A stretch of 64,000 bases of DNA from Pseudomonas sp. RIT623 (GTDB lineage: Bacteria; Pseudomonadota; Gammaproteobacteria; Pseudomonadales; Pseudomonadaceae), in contig NZ_SOZA01000017.1 in the NCBI RefSeq assembly GCF_004519305.1, positions 35,566-99,565 on the forward strand, written 5' to 3'. This document shows positions 48,919-58,478 of the stretch, piece by piece; the stretch's first letter is position 1, and each line of letters starts with the position of its first letter. The notes under the pieces are model-generated. The model saw only the letters and a program-made list of their open reading frames with translations, was not told where the DNA came from and did not search any database. The position numbers were made by a program, and so were the translations under genes.

Positions 48919-49527
48919 ATGAATGATCTGTTGACCCGGCGCGCGGTTGTCGCCGGGATGGGCGTACTGGGGCTCGGCCTGCTGGCGGGCTGCAGCCCGG
49001 CCCGGGGCCTGGACTTCAAGTACGGCAAGAACATGAGCAACGAGATTCTCGGGCGCAAGTTCAAGCTCAAGGATACGCAAGGCAACGAGCGGACCCTGTC
49101 GAGCTTCTATGGCTCGATGCCGATGATCTTCTTCGGCTTCACCCAGTGCCCGGCCGTCTGCCCGACCGCCATGGCGCGCGTGGCGCAGATCCGCAAGATC
49201 CTCCGTGGCCGCGACCGCGACCTGTTCCAGCCGGTGTTCATCACCCTGGACCCGGAGCGCGACACCCCCGAGGTGCTCGACGCCTACGTCAAGGCCTTCG
49301 ACCCGTCGATCGTCGCCCTGACCGGCACGCCCGAGGAAATCGACGCGGTGGCCCAGGAGTTCAAGGTGTTCTACGAAAAGGTCCCGGCCGGCGACACCTA
49401 CACCATCTCTCACTCGTCCACCAGCTACGTCTACGATACGCGTAGCACCCTGCGCCTGAGCCTGGGCCATTCCCTGAACGCCAAGGAATGCGCCGAGGAC
49501 CTGGTCACCCTGATGGAGATCTGCTGA
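48919..49527 (+). CDS. SCO1/SenC-family copper chaperone lipoprotein
   Basis: A 202-residue thioredoxin-fold lipoprotein. A signal ends at the lipobox L-L-A-G-C, after which copper-binding C-x3-C is seen in FFGFTQCPAVCPTAM and the distal histidine in SHSSTSYVYD. It helps deliver copper to the CuA or CuB site of cytochrome oxidase. AAGGA lies before the ATG at 48919. The stop codon TGA abuts the next gene's ATG, so it is co-translated with the PCu(A)C chaperone. Confidence 0.92.
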   Translation: MNDLLTRRAVVAGMGVLGLGLLAGCSPARGLDFKYGKNMSNEILGRKFKLKDTQGNERTLSSFYGSMPMIFFGFTQCPAVCPTAMARVAQIRKILRGRDRDLFQPVFITLDPERDTPEVLDAYVKAFDPSIVALTGTPEEIDAVAQEFKVFYEKVPAGDTYTISHSSTSYVYDTRSTLRLSLGHSLNAKECAEDLVTLMEIC

Positions 49528-50010
49528 ATGTCGATGCAACCGATCAAGCGCGGCCTGGCCGCCCTGGCCCTGCTGGGCCTGACCTTGCCAGCCCTGGCCC
49601 AGACTACCGTGAGCGATGCCTGGGTGCGCGCCAGCGTGCCGCAGCAGCAGGCTACCGGCGCCTTCATGACCCTGACCGCCAGCAGCGACAGCAAGCTGGT
49701 GGGCGTGGCTTCGCCCGTGGCCAAGACCGTGCAGGTGCACGAGATGACCATGAACGGCGAGGTGATGGGCATGCGTGAGGTCAAGGCGGTCGAGCTGCCG
49801 GCGGGCAAGGCGGTGACCCTCGACCCGAATGGGTATCATGTGATGCTGATGGGCCTGAAACAGCAGGTGAAGGAAGGGCAGCAAGTGCCCCTGACCCTGA
49901 CCATCGAAGATGCCAAGGGCCAGCAGCAGACGCTCGAGGTGCAAGCGCAGGTCAAGCCCCTGACTGCCGAGATGGGCGGCGGGCACGACCACTCGCACAT
50001 GAAGCACTGA
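49528..50010 (+). CDS. Periplasmic copper chaperone PCu(A)C
   Basis: A 160-residue secreted protein with signal peptide (LALLGLTLPALA). The copper motif H-x-M... is present: V-H-E-M-T-M-N-G-E-V-M-G-M followed by P-N-G-Y-H-V-M-L-M-G-L, matching the H(M)x10Mx21HxM pattern. The extreme C-terminus is His/Met-rich (GHDHSHMKH), another copper-binding segment. It works with the SCO protein encoded immediately before it to load copper into cytochrome oxidase. Confidence 0.93.
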   Translation: MSMQPIKRGLAALALLGLTLPALAQTTVSDAWVRASVPQQQATGAFMTLTASSDSKLVGVASPVAKTVQVHEMTMNGEVMGMREVKAVELPAGKAVTLDPNGYHVMLMGLKQQVKEGQQVPLTLTIEDAKGQQQTLEVQAQVKPLTAEMGGGHDHSHMKH

Positions 50011-50024
50011 CCGATTGACCACCA

Positions 50025-50048
50025 CTGGGGCCGCGAAAGCGGCCCCAG
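50025..50048 (+). terminator. Hairpin after the copper operon
   Basis: Perfect 10-bp stem CTGGGGCCGC / GCGGCCCCAG with GAAA loop, 15 bp after the PCu(A)C stop. The U-tract is poor (TCGTTT). Confidence 0.7.
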
Positions 50049-50053
50049 TCGTT

Positions 50054-50122
50054 TCAGCTACGCAAGCGTGGCGACGGGCGATCGATGCTCAGCGAGGTCG
50101 AGGTCTTGCGCACCTTTGAGTG
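50054..50122 (-). pseudogene. 3' fragment of a duplicate of the small gene at 51857-52084
   Basis: The minus strand reads KVRKTSTSLSIDRPSPRLRS then TGA, aligning with the last residues QVRKTLTSLNIERPLPRFRS of the intact 75-residue protein at 51857-52084. Nothing upstream of the shared part is conserved, so it is a truncated copy. Confidence 0.75.
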
Positions 50123-50484
50123 CAGCAGTGCCCCGCAAATACGGCGTTGTCGGCCTGTCCAAGACTCTGATTACTCGAGTGGATGTAAAATGCAGGGGTA
50201 AATAAGCGAATGATTAAAGTGTTTTGAAGTTATTTCAAAGGTATTGGGCGGTCTGGGGTGCGGGGTATAGTATTTCCAGATGTATATATTACGGATTACA
50301 TGTTTTTTTACAGTTGCTCAGTTGTCGCACCTTTTTTTCTTGCTTAGTGTTTGCTTGCATGAAATCTGCCATCGAACTGTTCAAGGCCGATGTAACCGAC
50401 GTCAACACCAAGGGCGTCTGCATGTGGTTATACTCGGGGCGGCCATCGGCCGCTCATTTCTTCTTTGGATGAGGGTCATGGTCT
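50123..50484. other. AT-richer region upstream of the SpeD-like fragment
   Basis: About 360 bp. Several overlapping frames are open but none has a good ribosome site or recognisable domain (for example 50359-50472 beginning MKSAIELFKADV). Sequence around 50210-50340 is visibly AT-rich, with TATAGTATT near 50264-50272 as a possible -10. Confidence 0.4.
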
Positions 50485-50676
50485 ATGGACGATCGGGGTT
50501 GTCACACCATCTGCGACATTGCCGGCGCCAGCGTCCAATTGCTGGCAACCCTACAGGCTTCGGGTTTCACCGCCATCAGCGACATGGTTCACAAATTTTC
50601 AGTGGGCGCAGAGGGCGTGACCGGCTTGTTTCTATTGTCCGAGTCGCACCTTTCCTATCTCTATACGCTTGAGTGA
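50485..50676 (+). pseudogene. Truncated S-adenosylmethionine decarboxylase-like (SpeD/SpeH) ORF
   Basis: A 63-codon frame whose second half, H-K-F-S then G-V-T-G-L-F-L-L-S-E-S-H-L-S, matches the stretch of bacterial AdoMet decarboxylase proenzymes leading to the processing site, where S57 would become the pyruvoyl group. In active enzymes this is followed by x-H-T-W-P-E and about 60 more residues. Here it reads YLYTLE and stops, overlapping the TTG start of dinB. The N-terminal part (C-H-T-I-C-D-I-A) is compatible with the usual strand. The catalytic remainder is missing, so a truncated relic is most likely. Confidence 0.55.
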
Positions 50677-51745
50677 GGCGCCGGCTGGGGAGCGCAAGTT
50701 CATTCATGTCGACATGGACTCGTTCTTCGTATCCGTCGAGTTGCTCGACGCGCCTTGGCTGCGCGAGCGCCCTGTGGCGGTGGGTGGTAGTGCGGCGGAA
50801 CGTGGGGTCATCAGTACGGCCAGCTACCGCGCCCGGGAATTTGGCGTGAAGAGCGGCATGGCCACCGCCACGGCGCAGCGCTTGTGCCCGGAGCTGGTGT
50901 TGCTGCCGGTGCGTTTCGAGCGCTACGAGGCAGTGACGGCGAAACTCGACGCCATCTTCCGGCGCTACACCTGCAAGGTTGAATTCCTGTCCTTGGACGA
51001 GGCGACGCTGGATGTGTCAGGCCAGCCCCACTGCAAGGGTTCAGCCACCTACATGGCCCGGCAGATCCGTGCGGCAATCGAGCAGGAGCTGCAACTGACT
51101 GCTTCGGCGGGTATTGCGCCGCTGAAGTACCTGGCCAAGATCGCCTCGGAAGTGAACAAGCCCAACGGCCAGTTCGTGATTACTCCTGATCAGGTGTTGG
51201 TTTTTCTTTCAACGTTGGATATTCGCAAGATTCCCGGCGTTGGCCCCAAGACCTGGGCGGTGCTCGAACGCTTGGGGTGCCGGGTGTGTGGTGATGTCTG
51301 CGCAGACAAGATTCCCCCATTGTTGCGTCACTTGGGCGTGCACGGGTTCTATGTTTGGGAGCGTTGCCAAGGCAAGGAAGAACATGAGGAAAAGACCACG
51401 GACCTGCGCTCGGTCGGCGTCGAACACACCCTGCCAGCCGACTGCCACGATTTGAGCGCCTGCGCCGAGCAACTGGACACCTTGATGGCGGAGCTACGCA
51501 GGCGTCTGGAAGATCTTGGCGAGGACATCCATATCGTCAGGAACCAGGTCAAGCTCAAGTTCGCCGACTTTGCCATCGCCAGCACCGAAGCCCCGGCGTT
51601 GGGGTTGCAGCCGAAGGTCGTGCATGGCCTTTGCAGCGGGCTTTGGAACAGCAAGCGTCAGGGGCGTGCGGTGCGTTTGGTAGGGGTGTCGGTGAAGATC
51701 AGGCGCAAGGAGGCCGACCGCCTGCAACTGGAACTGCCGTGGTGA
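50669..51745 (+). CDS. dinB: DNA polymerase IV (DinB)
   Basis: A 358-residue Y-family translesion polymerase. The catalytic carboxylates are seen in H-V-D-M-D-S-F-F-V-S-V-E and L-S-L-D-E-A-T-L-D-V (usual S-x-D-E-A). The helix-hairpin-helix thumb region reads IRKIPGVGPKTWAVLERLG. The C-terminal little-finger domain is present. The start is taken as TTG at 50669, inside the end of the SpeD-like fragment; no canonical ribosome site is visible, which may reflect the rearranged upstream DNA. No LexA box (CTGT-N8-ACAG) is seen close to the start. Confidence 0.92.
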   Translation: MSEAPAGERKFIHVDMDSFFVSVELLDAPWLRERPVAVGGSAAERGVISTASYRAREFGVKSGMATATAQRLCPELVLLPVRFERYEAVTAKLDAIFRRYTCKVEFLSLDEATLDVSGQPHCKGSATYMARQIRAAIEQELQLTASAGIAPLKYLAKIASEVNKPNGQFVITPDQVLVFLSTLDIRKIPGVGPKTWAVLERLGCRVCGDVCADKIPPLLRHLGVHGFYVWERCQGKEEHEEKTTDLRSVGVEHTLPADCHDLSACAEQLDTLMAELRRRLEDLGEDIHIVRNQVKLKFADFAIASTEAPALGLQPKVVHGLCSGLWNSKRQGRAVRLVGVSVKIRRKEADRLQLELPW

Positions 51746-51856
51746 GTTGGCAGGCCTGACGGTAGGCGCCGGGGATGGCCCTATGCACATGAATCACTGA
51801 GCTTGGATCGGGGCGCGCTGCGCCGCGTACCGCAAAAGGGCTGCAAAGCAGCCCTA

Positions 51857-52084
51857 TCAGCTACGGAACCTGGGCAGCGGCCGTTCGATATTCAGCGAGG
51901 TCAGGGTCTTGCGCACCTGGGCGTCCTCGGCCTCCAGGGCCTTGAGGCTGGCGCGGATCTTGCCCGCAGCGGGTATGTCGCCTTGGCGGTCGATCCAGTC
52001 GGCGATTTCCTTGCAGGCGCTGCTCAGGCAGGCCTGGCGCTGGTTCATCAGGCTGATCAGGGTGGTGATCTCTCGTTCGGACAT
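51857..52084 (-). CDS. Small helical conserved protein
   Basis: A 75-residue all-helical cytosolic protein (SEREITTLISLMNQRQACLS, then IADWIDRQGDIPAAGKIRASLKALE). GGAGG lies nine bases before the ATG at 52084. A damaged copy of its 3' end lies at 50054-50122, on the other side of dinB. Function unknown. Confidence 0.7.
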   Translation of the reverse strand: MSEREITTLISLMNQRQACLSSACKEIADWIDRQGDIPAAGKIRASLKALEAEDAQVRKTLTSLNIERPLPRFRS

Positions 52085-52144
52085 GGCGGGTTCCTCCATT
52101 CAGCCCCTTGAGTGTAGCAGTGGCGCACGCGGTTGCCTGGGCGC

Positions 52145-53266
52145 TCAGGCGCGGTAGCCGGCGGCCAGGGCGCAGGCCAGCAACGCGCAAGCCAGCAGCG
52201 TCGCCGCCAGTGCCTGGGCGGCCCCCACCAGCGTCAGCCCCACGCCGATCTGCAGGTAGTAGAACAGCCCGAACAGCGCCCCGGCGCTGCCGCGGCAATC
52301 GCCGTAGTCGACCAGTGCCGAGCTGAGCACCAGTGGGATGGCCATGGCGAAGGCGACCATCACCAGCAGCATGGCCGCCACTGCCCACAGGCTGTCGGCC
52401 AACCCCAGCATCGCCACCGCCGCCAGCAGGTCGAGCAGGCAGGCCAGGCGCAGCAGGCGGGCAACCCCGAGCCCGCGCCGCAACTGCCAGCCATTGAGTC
52501 GCGCGCCAAGCAATGCGCCGCCGGCCAGGGCCGCGCCGGAATAACCCATCCAGGCGCTGGCGCCGAGCCGCTCGAACATGAAGGGCGCCAAGCTGTACCA
52601 ACTGAACACGCTGACGTTGAACACTGCCACCAGGGCGCTGGCCCGCTGGATGCGGCGATCGCTGAGCAGGCGCCAGAGCAGTTGGCCGATGGCGGGCGCC
52701 TGGCGCGGACCGCCGTGGGTCTCCGGCAGGCAGCGCCAGGCCCAGGCCAGCAAGGTCGCGGCCATTAGCAATTGACCGGCCAGCACCCCCTGGTAGCCAA
52801 GGGCGTGCTCCAACCAGGCGCCGCTGAGCAGGCCCAGGGCCGGGCTGAGGGCCAGGCAGGCACCGATCAGGGTGAATACCCGGGCCAGTTCCTCGCCCTG
52901 ATGGCGATCGCGCAATATGGTCTGGGTCACCACCGAGCCCACCGCCGCCGCGAAAGCCGCCACCACCCGGGCACCCAGCAACTGGCTGAAGTCGCGCGCC
53001 AGCAGCGCGGCCAGGGCCGCCAAGCTATACAGCAGCAGCCCGGCGAGCATGCTCGGGCGCCGCCCCCAGCGGTCGCACAGGCGCCCCCAGGCCAGCACCC
53101 CGGCGGCGAACGCCATGAAGTACAGCGACAGGGTCAGCGAGGCCTGGGCGGCGGTCACGCCAAAGTGCTCGGCCAGCGAAACCAGGGCCGGGCTGTACAG
53201 GGTTTCGGCGACCTGCGGGAACATCAGCAGGGCACTGGCCAGGGCCAGCCAAGAGCGGGAAAGCAT
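52145..53266 (-). CDS. MFS multidrug transporter
   Basis: A 373-residue major-facilitator protein with twelve predicted helices. Typical text is SLTLSLYFMAFAAGVLAWG, with the loop 2-3 motif G-R-L-C-D-R-W-G-R-R-P (G-x-L-x-D-x-x-G-R-R-x) and the antiporter-like motif after helix 5. It belongs to the Bcr/CflA-like drug-exporter group. A divergent AraC regulator starts 105 bp away and probably controls it. Substrate unknown. Confidence 0.85.
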   Translation of the reverse strand: MLSRSWLALASALLMFPQVAETLYSPALVSLAEHFGVTAAQASLTLSLYFMAFAAGVLAWGRLCDRWGRRPSMLAGLLLYSLAALAALLARDFSQLLGARVVAAFAAAVGSVVTQTILRDRHQGEELARVFTLIGACLALSPALGLLSGAWLEHALGYQGVLAGQLLMAATLLAWAWRCLPETHGGPRQAPAIGQLLWRLLSDRRIQRASALVAVFNVSVFSWYSLAPFMFERLGASAWMGYSGAALAGGALLGARLNGWQLRRGLGVARLLRLACLLDLLAAVAMLGLADSLWAVAAMLLVMVAFAMAIPLVLSSALVDYGDCRGSAGALFGLFYYLQIGVGLTLVGAAQALAATLLACALLACALAAGYRA

Positions 53267-53370
53267 GGTGTCGACGCCTTGGGCGGGAAGGGGCGGCCAT
53301 GGTAGATGCGCGGGCGGCTGGGCTATTATCGCGAGTTGAACAATTTACCGTCGTAATCGGACAACCCTGC

Positions 53371-54150
53371 ATGGCCTGGCTGGACCCCGACTCACCTTTC
53401 GATCCCGATGCTTTCAGCGCCCCCCTGCTGGGCATCTGCTCGGCCCTGGGCGAGCACGACTCCGGGCGGCATCGGCATGACCGCGGCCAGTTGCTGTTCA
53501 CCCGTCAGGGCTGCGTGCGTATCGACACACCCGGGCGCCTGTGCCTGTTGCCACCGACCCAGGCGGCGTGGATCCCGGCGGGGCTCGAACACCGCGCGCG
53601 GATGCGCGAGACCGTGGATTATCGTTCGCTGTATTTCACCGCGGCGCTGTGCGAGGGCTTGCCGACCCAGGTCACGATCTTCAGCGTCAACCCGCTGCTG
53701 CGCGAGCTGGTCGAGCGCATCGCCCTGGCGCCGTTCGCCACGGCCTGGGACCAGGGCGCCGCGACGCACCTGCTGGCGCTGTGCCTGAGCGAGCTGCAGC
53801 AGGCCCAGCGCCAGCCGATGTTCCTGCCATTGCCGAGTGATCGGCGTTTGGCGCGGCTGGTGGAGCAGTTGGACCGCCTGCCGCCAGCCTTGAGCGAGTT
53901 GGCGGGGCAGGTGGGCGCCAGCGAAAAAACCATCAGCCGCCTGTTCAGGCGCGATACCGGCCTGTCCTATCAGCAGTGGCGGCAACAGTGGCGTCTGTTG
54001 CGCGCGGTGGAGCAGTTGGCGCTGCAGCGCCCGCTCGGGGCGATTGCCGACGAGTTGGGCTTTGCCACCGACAGCGCCTTCATCGCCTTCTTCCGTGGCC
54101 TGACCGGGCTGACCCCGGGCGCCTGGAGCCGCTCGACTAGCTCAGGTTGA
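53371..54150 (+). CDS. AraC-type regulator, divergent from MFS gene
   Basis: A 259-residue AraC-family protein: N-terminal cupin (G-E-H-D-S-G-R-H-R-H-D-R-G-Q-L-L-F, L-L-P-P-T-Q-A-A-W-I-P-A-G) and C-terminal double HTH (L-A-G-Q-V-G-A-S-E-K-T-I-S-R-L-F-R-R-D-T-G, G-F-A-T-D-S-A-F-I-A-F-F-R). Cupin-type AraC regulators next to MFS exporters usually control that exporter. The ATG at 53371 starts the cupin; the frame upstream is unlikely coding. Its stop overlaps by 14 bp with that of the next, convergent AraC gene. Confidence 0.85.
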   Translation: MAWLDPDSPFDPDAFSAPLLGICSALGEHDSGRHRHDRGQLLFTRQGCVRIDTPGRLCLLPPTQAAWIPAGLEHRARMRETVDYRSLYFTAALCEGLPTQVTIFSVNPLLRELVERIALAPFATAWDQGAATHLLALCLSELQQAQRQPMFLPLPSDRRLARLVEQLDRLPPALSELAGQVGASEKTISRLFRRDTGLSYQQWRQQWRLLRAVEQLALQRPLGAIADELGFATDSAFIAFFRGLTGLTPGAWSRSTSSG

Positions 54151-54973
54151 GGCAGGCCTGGCGGTAGGCGCCGGGGGTGACCCCATAGGCCTGCTTGAAC
54201 TGCCGGCTCAGGTGGCTCTGGTCGGCGAAGCCGAGCAGGAAGGCGACCTCCAGGGCCGGTTGGCCGCGCTTGAGCAACTCCCGGGCCCGGGCCAGGCGCC
54301 GCTGCTTGAGCCAGGCATGGGGCGGTAGGCCGGTGGCCTGGCGGAACACCCGGGCGAAGTGGAAAGGTGACAGGTGCACCGCCGCCGCCAAGGCCTCCAG
54401 CGACGGCGGATCGGCCAGCTGGCTTTCCAGCAATTCGCGGGCGCGGGCCACGGCCAGGGGCTCGTTGCCGGGTGCGGCCGGTTCGGCGCAGTGACCATGG
54501 CGCTGCACCAGTGCCAGCACGGCCTGGCGCCAGGCGGTCTGTTGCTCCAGGGCGCTGGCGTCGGTTTCTGACAGCCGGTGCAGATGACTGAACGTGGCGG
54601 CCAGGGTCGGGTCCTGAATCACGCTGTCCTTGAACCGCGGCATGCCGTGGCGGCCCAGCTCCAGTTCCTCGAGCACGCCGGTGACGCGCTCATGATCGGG
54701 GTAGAACCCTCGGTAGCGCCATCCGGCCTCGTGGGCGGTGGCGCCAGTATGAAGCTCGTCGGGGTTGATCAGCACCATGCTGCCCACCGGCGCCAGGTGC
54801 TCGCTGCCGCGGTGCCAGAAGCGCTGGGCACCGGACTCGATCACCGTGAACACATAGCCTTCGTGCACATGTGGGGCGAAGCGCTGCTGGAAGTAACGGG
54901 CGTGCAGCATCTCGACATCGCCCAGGGCCGGCGCCTGCCACAGGTGGGTTTGTTCGCGCAGGGGCGTGCTCAT
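54137..54973 (-). CDS. AraC-type regulator in the azlCD operon
   Basis: A 278-residue AraC-family protein with N-terminal cupin (H-V-H-E-G-Y-V-F-T-V-I-E-S-G, L-I-N-P-D-E-L-H-T-G) and C-terminal HTH pair (L-A-A-A-V-H-L-S-P-F-H-F-A-R-V-F-R-Q-A-T-G and G-F-A-D-Q-S-H-L-S-R-Q-F-K). It starts in an ATGA overlap with the azlD stop, so it is translated from the same message. It most probably regulates the azlCD genes. Confidence 0.87.
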   Translation of the reverse strand: MSTPLREQTHLWQAPALGDVEMLHARYFQQRFAPHVHEGYVFTVIESGAQRFWHRGSEHLAPVGSMVLINPDELHTGATAHEAGWRYRGFYPDHERVTGVLEELELGRHGMPRFKDSVIQDPTLAATFSHLHRLSETDASALEQQTAWRQAVLALVQRHGHCAEPAAPGNEPLAVARARELLESQLADPPSLEALAAAVHLSPFHFARVFRQATGLPPHAWLKQRRLARARELLKRGQPALEVAFLLGFADQSHLSRQFKQAYGVTPGAYRQACLNLS

Positions 54974-55284
54974 GCCAGCCAGCTGCGCAGGAGGAAGAAG
55001 ATCAACATGCTCGCCAGCATGCTCAGCAACACGCTGCGGGTCAACAGCACCAGGGTGATGGCCACCAGCGAACCGAGCAGGTAGGGGTTGAGCGGGCTGA
55101 GGTCGAGCTGATGCTCGGGCAGGAAGATGATCGGCCCGCAGATCGCGGTGAGCATGCCCGGCACGGCGAAGCCGAGGAACTGCCGGGCGTTGGAGCTCAG
55201 GCGCAGTGGCAGGCGCGGCTCGAGAAAAGCGTAGCGGTTGAGGAATACCACCGCGCCCATGGCGAAGATCAGTAACCAGATCAT
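54970..55284 (-). CDS. azlD: AzlD-type branched-chain amino acid export subunit
   Basis: A 104-residue membrane protein with three to four helices (WLLIFAMGAVVFLNRYAFL, FAVPGMLTAICGPIIF, YLLGSLVAITLVLL). AzlD family; it works with AzlC in export of branched-chain amino acids such as valine (YgaH-like). It starts inside the azlC stop region (4-bp overlap). Confidence 0.88.
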   Translation of the reverse strand: MIWLLIFAMGAVVFLNRYAFLEPRLPLRLSSNARQFLGFAVPGMLTAICGPIIFLPEHQLDLSPLNPYLLGSLVAITLVLLTRSVLLSMLASMLIFFLLRSWLA

Positions 55285-55979
55285 GCACGGCCTCCGGAGA
55301 ATTTCTGGCAGATGAAACCGGCGGCCATGCCCAGCAGGCCGGCGGCGACCAGGGCGGTTTCCCAGTGCCAGTAGCTGAACAGCACCGAGCAGAACAGCGA
55401 CACCGCCACGCACACCAGGGTCGGCAGGTTGCGCACCAGCGGCGCGATCAGCGCGACGAAGGTGGCGACGATGGAGAAGTCCAGGCCCAGTTGGTCCAGG
55501 TGCGGGATGTTCTGGCCCAGGATGATGCCGGCCAGGGTGAACAGGTTCCACGCCACGTAGAAGGTCAGGCCGACACCCAGGGCGTACCAGCGGTTGAACT
55601 GCTGCTGGTCGTGGTGGCTGGTCAAGGCGAAGAACTCGTCGGTCAGCAAGAAGCCCAGGCCCAGCCGCCAGCGGGTGGGCAGGCCCGACAGCACGGGGCG
55701 CATCGACAGCCCGTAGAGCAGGTGCTGCGAGGTCAGCAGCAGTGTGGTAAGCAGGATCGAGAACAGGTTGGCGCCGCCCTTGAGCATGCCGATCGCCACC
55801 AGTTGCGCGGCGCCGGCGAAGACGATGGCCGACAGCCCCTGGCCTTGCCAGGCGCTGAGGTTGGCCTCGATGGCCATGGAACCGGCCAGCAAGCCCCAGG
55901 GCGCGACCGCCAGGGACAAGGGCAAAATGGCGATGGCACCGTGGAGGAAGGCTTGGCGGGCGAGGGGCGGGCTGGACAT
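55281..55979 (-). CDS. azlC: AzlC-type branched-chain amino acid exporter
   Basis: A 232-residue integral membrane protein of the AzlC family with about five to six transmembrane helices (FLHGAIAILPLSLAVAPWGLLAG; SAIVFAGAAQLVAIGML; QHLLYGLSMRP; FLLTDEFFALT). The Q-H-L-L-Y-G-L and D-E-F-F-A-L-T elements are the family signature. It forms the large subunit of the exporter with AzlD. First gene of the azlC-azlD-araC operon. The ATG at 55979 is preferred; upstream in-frame sequence is REP-like. Confidence 0.9.
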   Translation of the reverse strand: MSSPPLARQAFLHGAIAILPLSLAVAPWGLLAGSMAIEANLSAWQGQGLSAIVFAGAAQLVAIGMLKGGANLFSILLTTLLLTSQHLLYGLSMRPVLSGLPTRWRLGLGFLLTDEFFALTSHHDQQQFNRWYALGVGLTFYVAWNLFTLAGIILGQNIPHLDQLGLDFSIVATFVALIAPLVRNLPTLVCVAVSLFCSVLFSYWHWETALVAAGLLGMAAGFICQKFSGGRA

Positions 55980-56084
55980 GAAGGCGGCAACGAATCGACA
56001 GGGCAGACCAGCATGCCAGAGCAGGGTGTGGGTGGCTTGAACGATCTTGCTTTGTTGGCCCCGCTCCACAGGCCTTGCGCAACC

Positions 56085-56215
56085 CTTGTAGGAGCGGCCT
56101 TGTGTCGCGAAAGGGGCGCGTAGCGGCCCCAGCGATTCTTGCTTCAATGCTGAAACCCTGGGGCTGCTGCGCAGCCCTTTCGCGACACAAGGCCGCTCCT
56201 ACAGGAGAGCGTCTG
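56085..56215. repeat. REP-type repeat pair
   Basis: TTGTAGGAGCGGCCTTGTGTCGCGAAAGGGGCGC (56087-56120) faces its near-complement ending GCGACACAAGGCCGCTCCTACA at about 56180-56205. Lies between the azl operon and the sensor kinase gene. Confidence 0.8.
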
Positions 56216-56237
56216 ATCGGCGGTCGCAGCTGTGGAT

Positions 56238-57520
56238 TCAGCGCAGCTCCACCTGAGCGCACAGCCCACCTTCGGCGCGGTTGCGCAAGGTCAGGTTGCC
56301 ACCCATGGCCTGGGTCAACTGCTGGGCGATCGCCAAGCCCAGCCCGGTGCCGCCAGTGCTGCGGTTGCGCGAGCCTTCGACGCGGTAGAACGGCTTGAGC
56401 ACATCGTCCAGTTCCGCCTCGGGGATGCCGGGGCCGTTATCGAGCACGCGGATCCAGGTCACGCCGTCCTCGCGGCCGACCTCCAACTGTGCGGCACCGG
56501 CGAATTTCAGCGCGTTGTCCACCAGGTTCGCCAACACTCGACGCAGCGCGTGGGGGCGGGTGTGCAGTGTGGTTTGCGCGCTGCCCTGGCGGTCCACCTT
56601 GGCGCCGCTGTCCTGATAGTCGAACACCAGGCTGTCGAGGAAGGCGTCGAGGTTGACCTTGCACGGCGCCTCGGTGCTGCTGTCCATGCTGCGGGCATAG
56701 GCCACACCCTCGCGCACCAGGTGCTCCATGGCGTCGAGGTCGTGCCATAGCTTGTCCTTCTCCACACCATCGTCCATCTGCTCGACACGCAGCTTCATGC
56801 GCGTGATTGGCGTCTGCAGGTCGTGGGAGATGGCGGCCAGCAGTTGCATGCGTTCCTTGAGGTAGGCGGCGATGCGCGCCCGCAGCGCATTGAAGGCCAC
56901 GGCGGCGTAGCGCACCTCGCGTGGGCCGCTTTCGTCGAGCAGAGGCCCTGGGCTGTTCGGGTCGAGGTTGTCCAGCGCCTGTACCAGCCGGGTCAGCGGG
57001 CCGATGGCCAGGCGCACGGCGAGCCAGGTGCAGGCCAACAGTACCGCCAGCTGGATCAGCAGCACCACCGGCAGCCAGGTGGCCACTGGCACAGGCGCAG
57101 GGGTGACATCGATGGTTAGCGGCGCACCGTCGGCCAGGCGCAAGTGGGCCTGGAAGTGCGCGTTGGGGCCGGGGATTTCCTGGAAGGTCAGGCGGTAGCG
57201 GTCGCCGATGGCCTTGACGATGGAGTCGGCGGCCATGGGTGGGTTCTCGCTGGGCATCGCCTCGCCGGCCAGACCGCCGTCCAACCGGTAGCGGTAGGTG
57301 CGCCGCTCCAGGCGCGGTAACCAGCTCGGGCGCTCGGCGGCGGGCAGGCGGTCGAGAATGGCCACCGAGGTCGAGACGTCCAGCTCAAGGTTGCTGAGCA
57401 TCATCGAGCGGCTGCTGACGTAGCGTTCATAGGCTTGCAGGCTGAACGACAAGCCATAGGCCAGCACCAGCCCGGTGAAGAAGATCAGCGCCAGGCGCGA
57501 GGCCAGGGTGCGTGGCCATT

Positions 57521-57524
<4 letters not shown>
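56238..57524 (-). CDS. Two-component sensor histidine kinase
   Basis: A 428-residue membrane kinase. Helix 1 (ASRLALIFFTGLVLAYGLSFSL) and helix 2 (TWLPVVLLIQLAVLLACTWLAV) enclose a periplasmic sensor of about 120 residues. A HAMP region precedes the H box A-A-I-S-H-D-L-Q-T-P-I-T-R-M (phospho-accepting His). The ATPase domain has N box N-L-V-D-N-A-L-K-F-A, D-N-G-P-G-I-P and G-G-T-G-L-G-L-A-I-A. It pairs with the response regulator encoded just upstream (ATGA-type 4-bp overlap). Signal unknown. Confidence 0.9.
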
Positions 57525-58261
<737 letters not shown>

Positions 58262-58478
58262 CGGGGTGTCCTTGTAGAGGTGGGTGGGCGCAGTGTACCG
58301 AGCCAGTCCGGGCTTGCCTGCCCAGGTTTGTATTGCAGTGTATCTGGGGTTGTCGCAGATACAGGAGGACGCACGTCACGGCTCGGGTGGACACAAGTGG
58401 GATACCTGGCGGGGGTGAAATGGCTCTCGACCGGGGAGTGAAGCCCCCACCCCAAGCCCCTGCACCAGGAGACATGCC

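Noticed and set aside
50600..50668. LexA (SOS) box for dinB
   Set aside because: No CTGT-N8-ACAG palindrome was found close to the dinB start, although an upstream promoter could exist farther away.
50280..50672. 130-codon plus frame overlapping the SpeD-like fragment
   Set aside because: Arginine/histidine-rich out-of-frame translation; the alternative frame has recognisable SpeD sequence.
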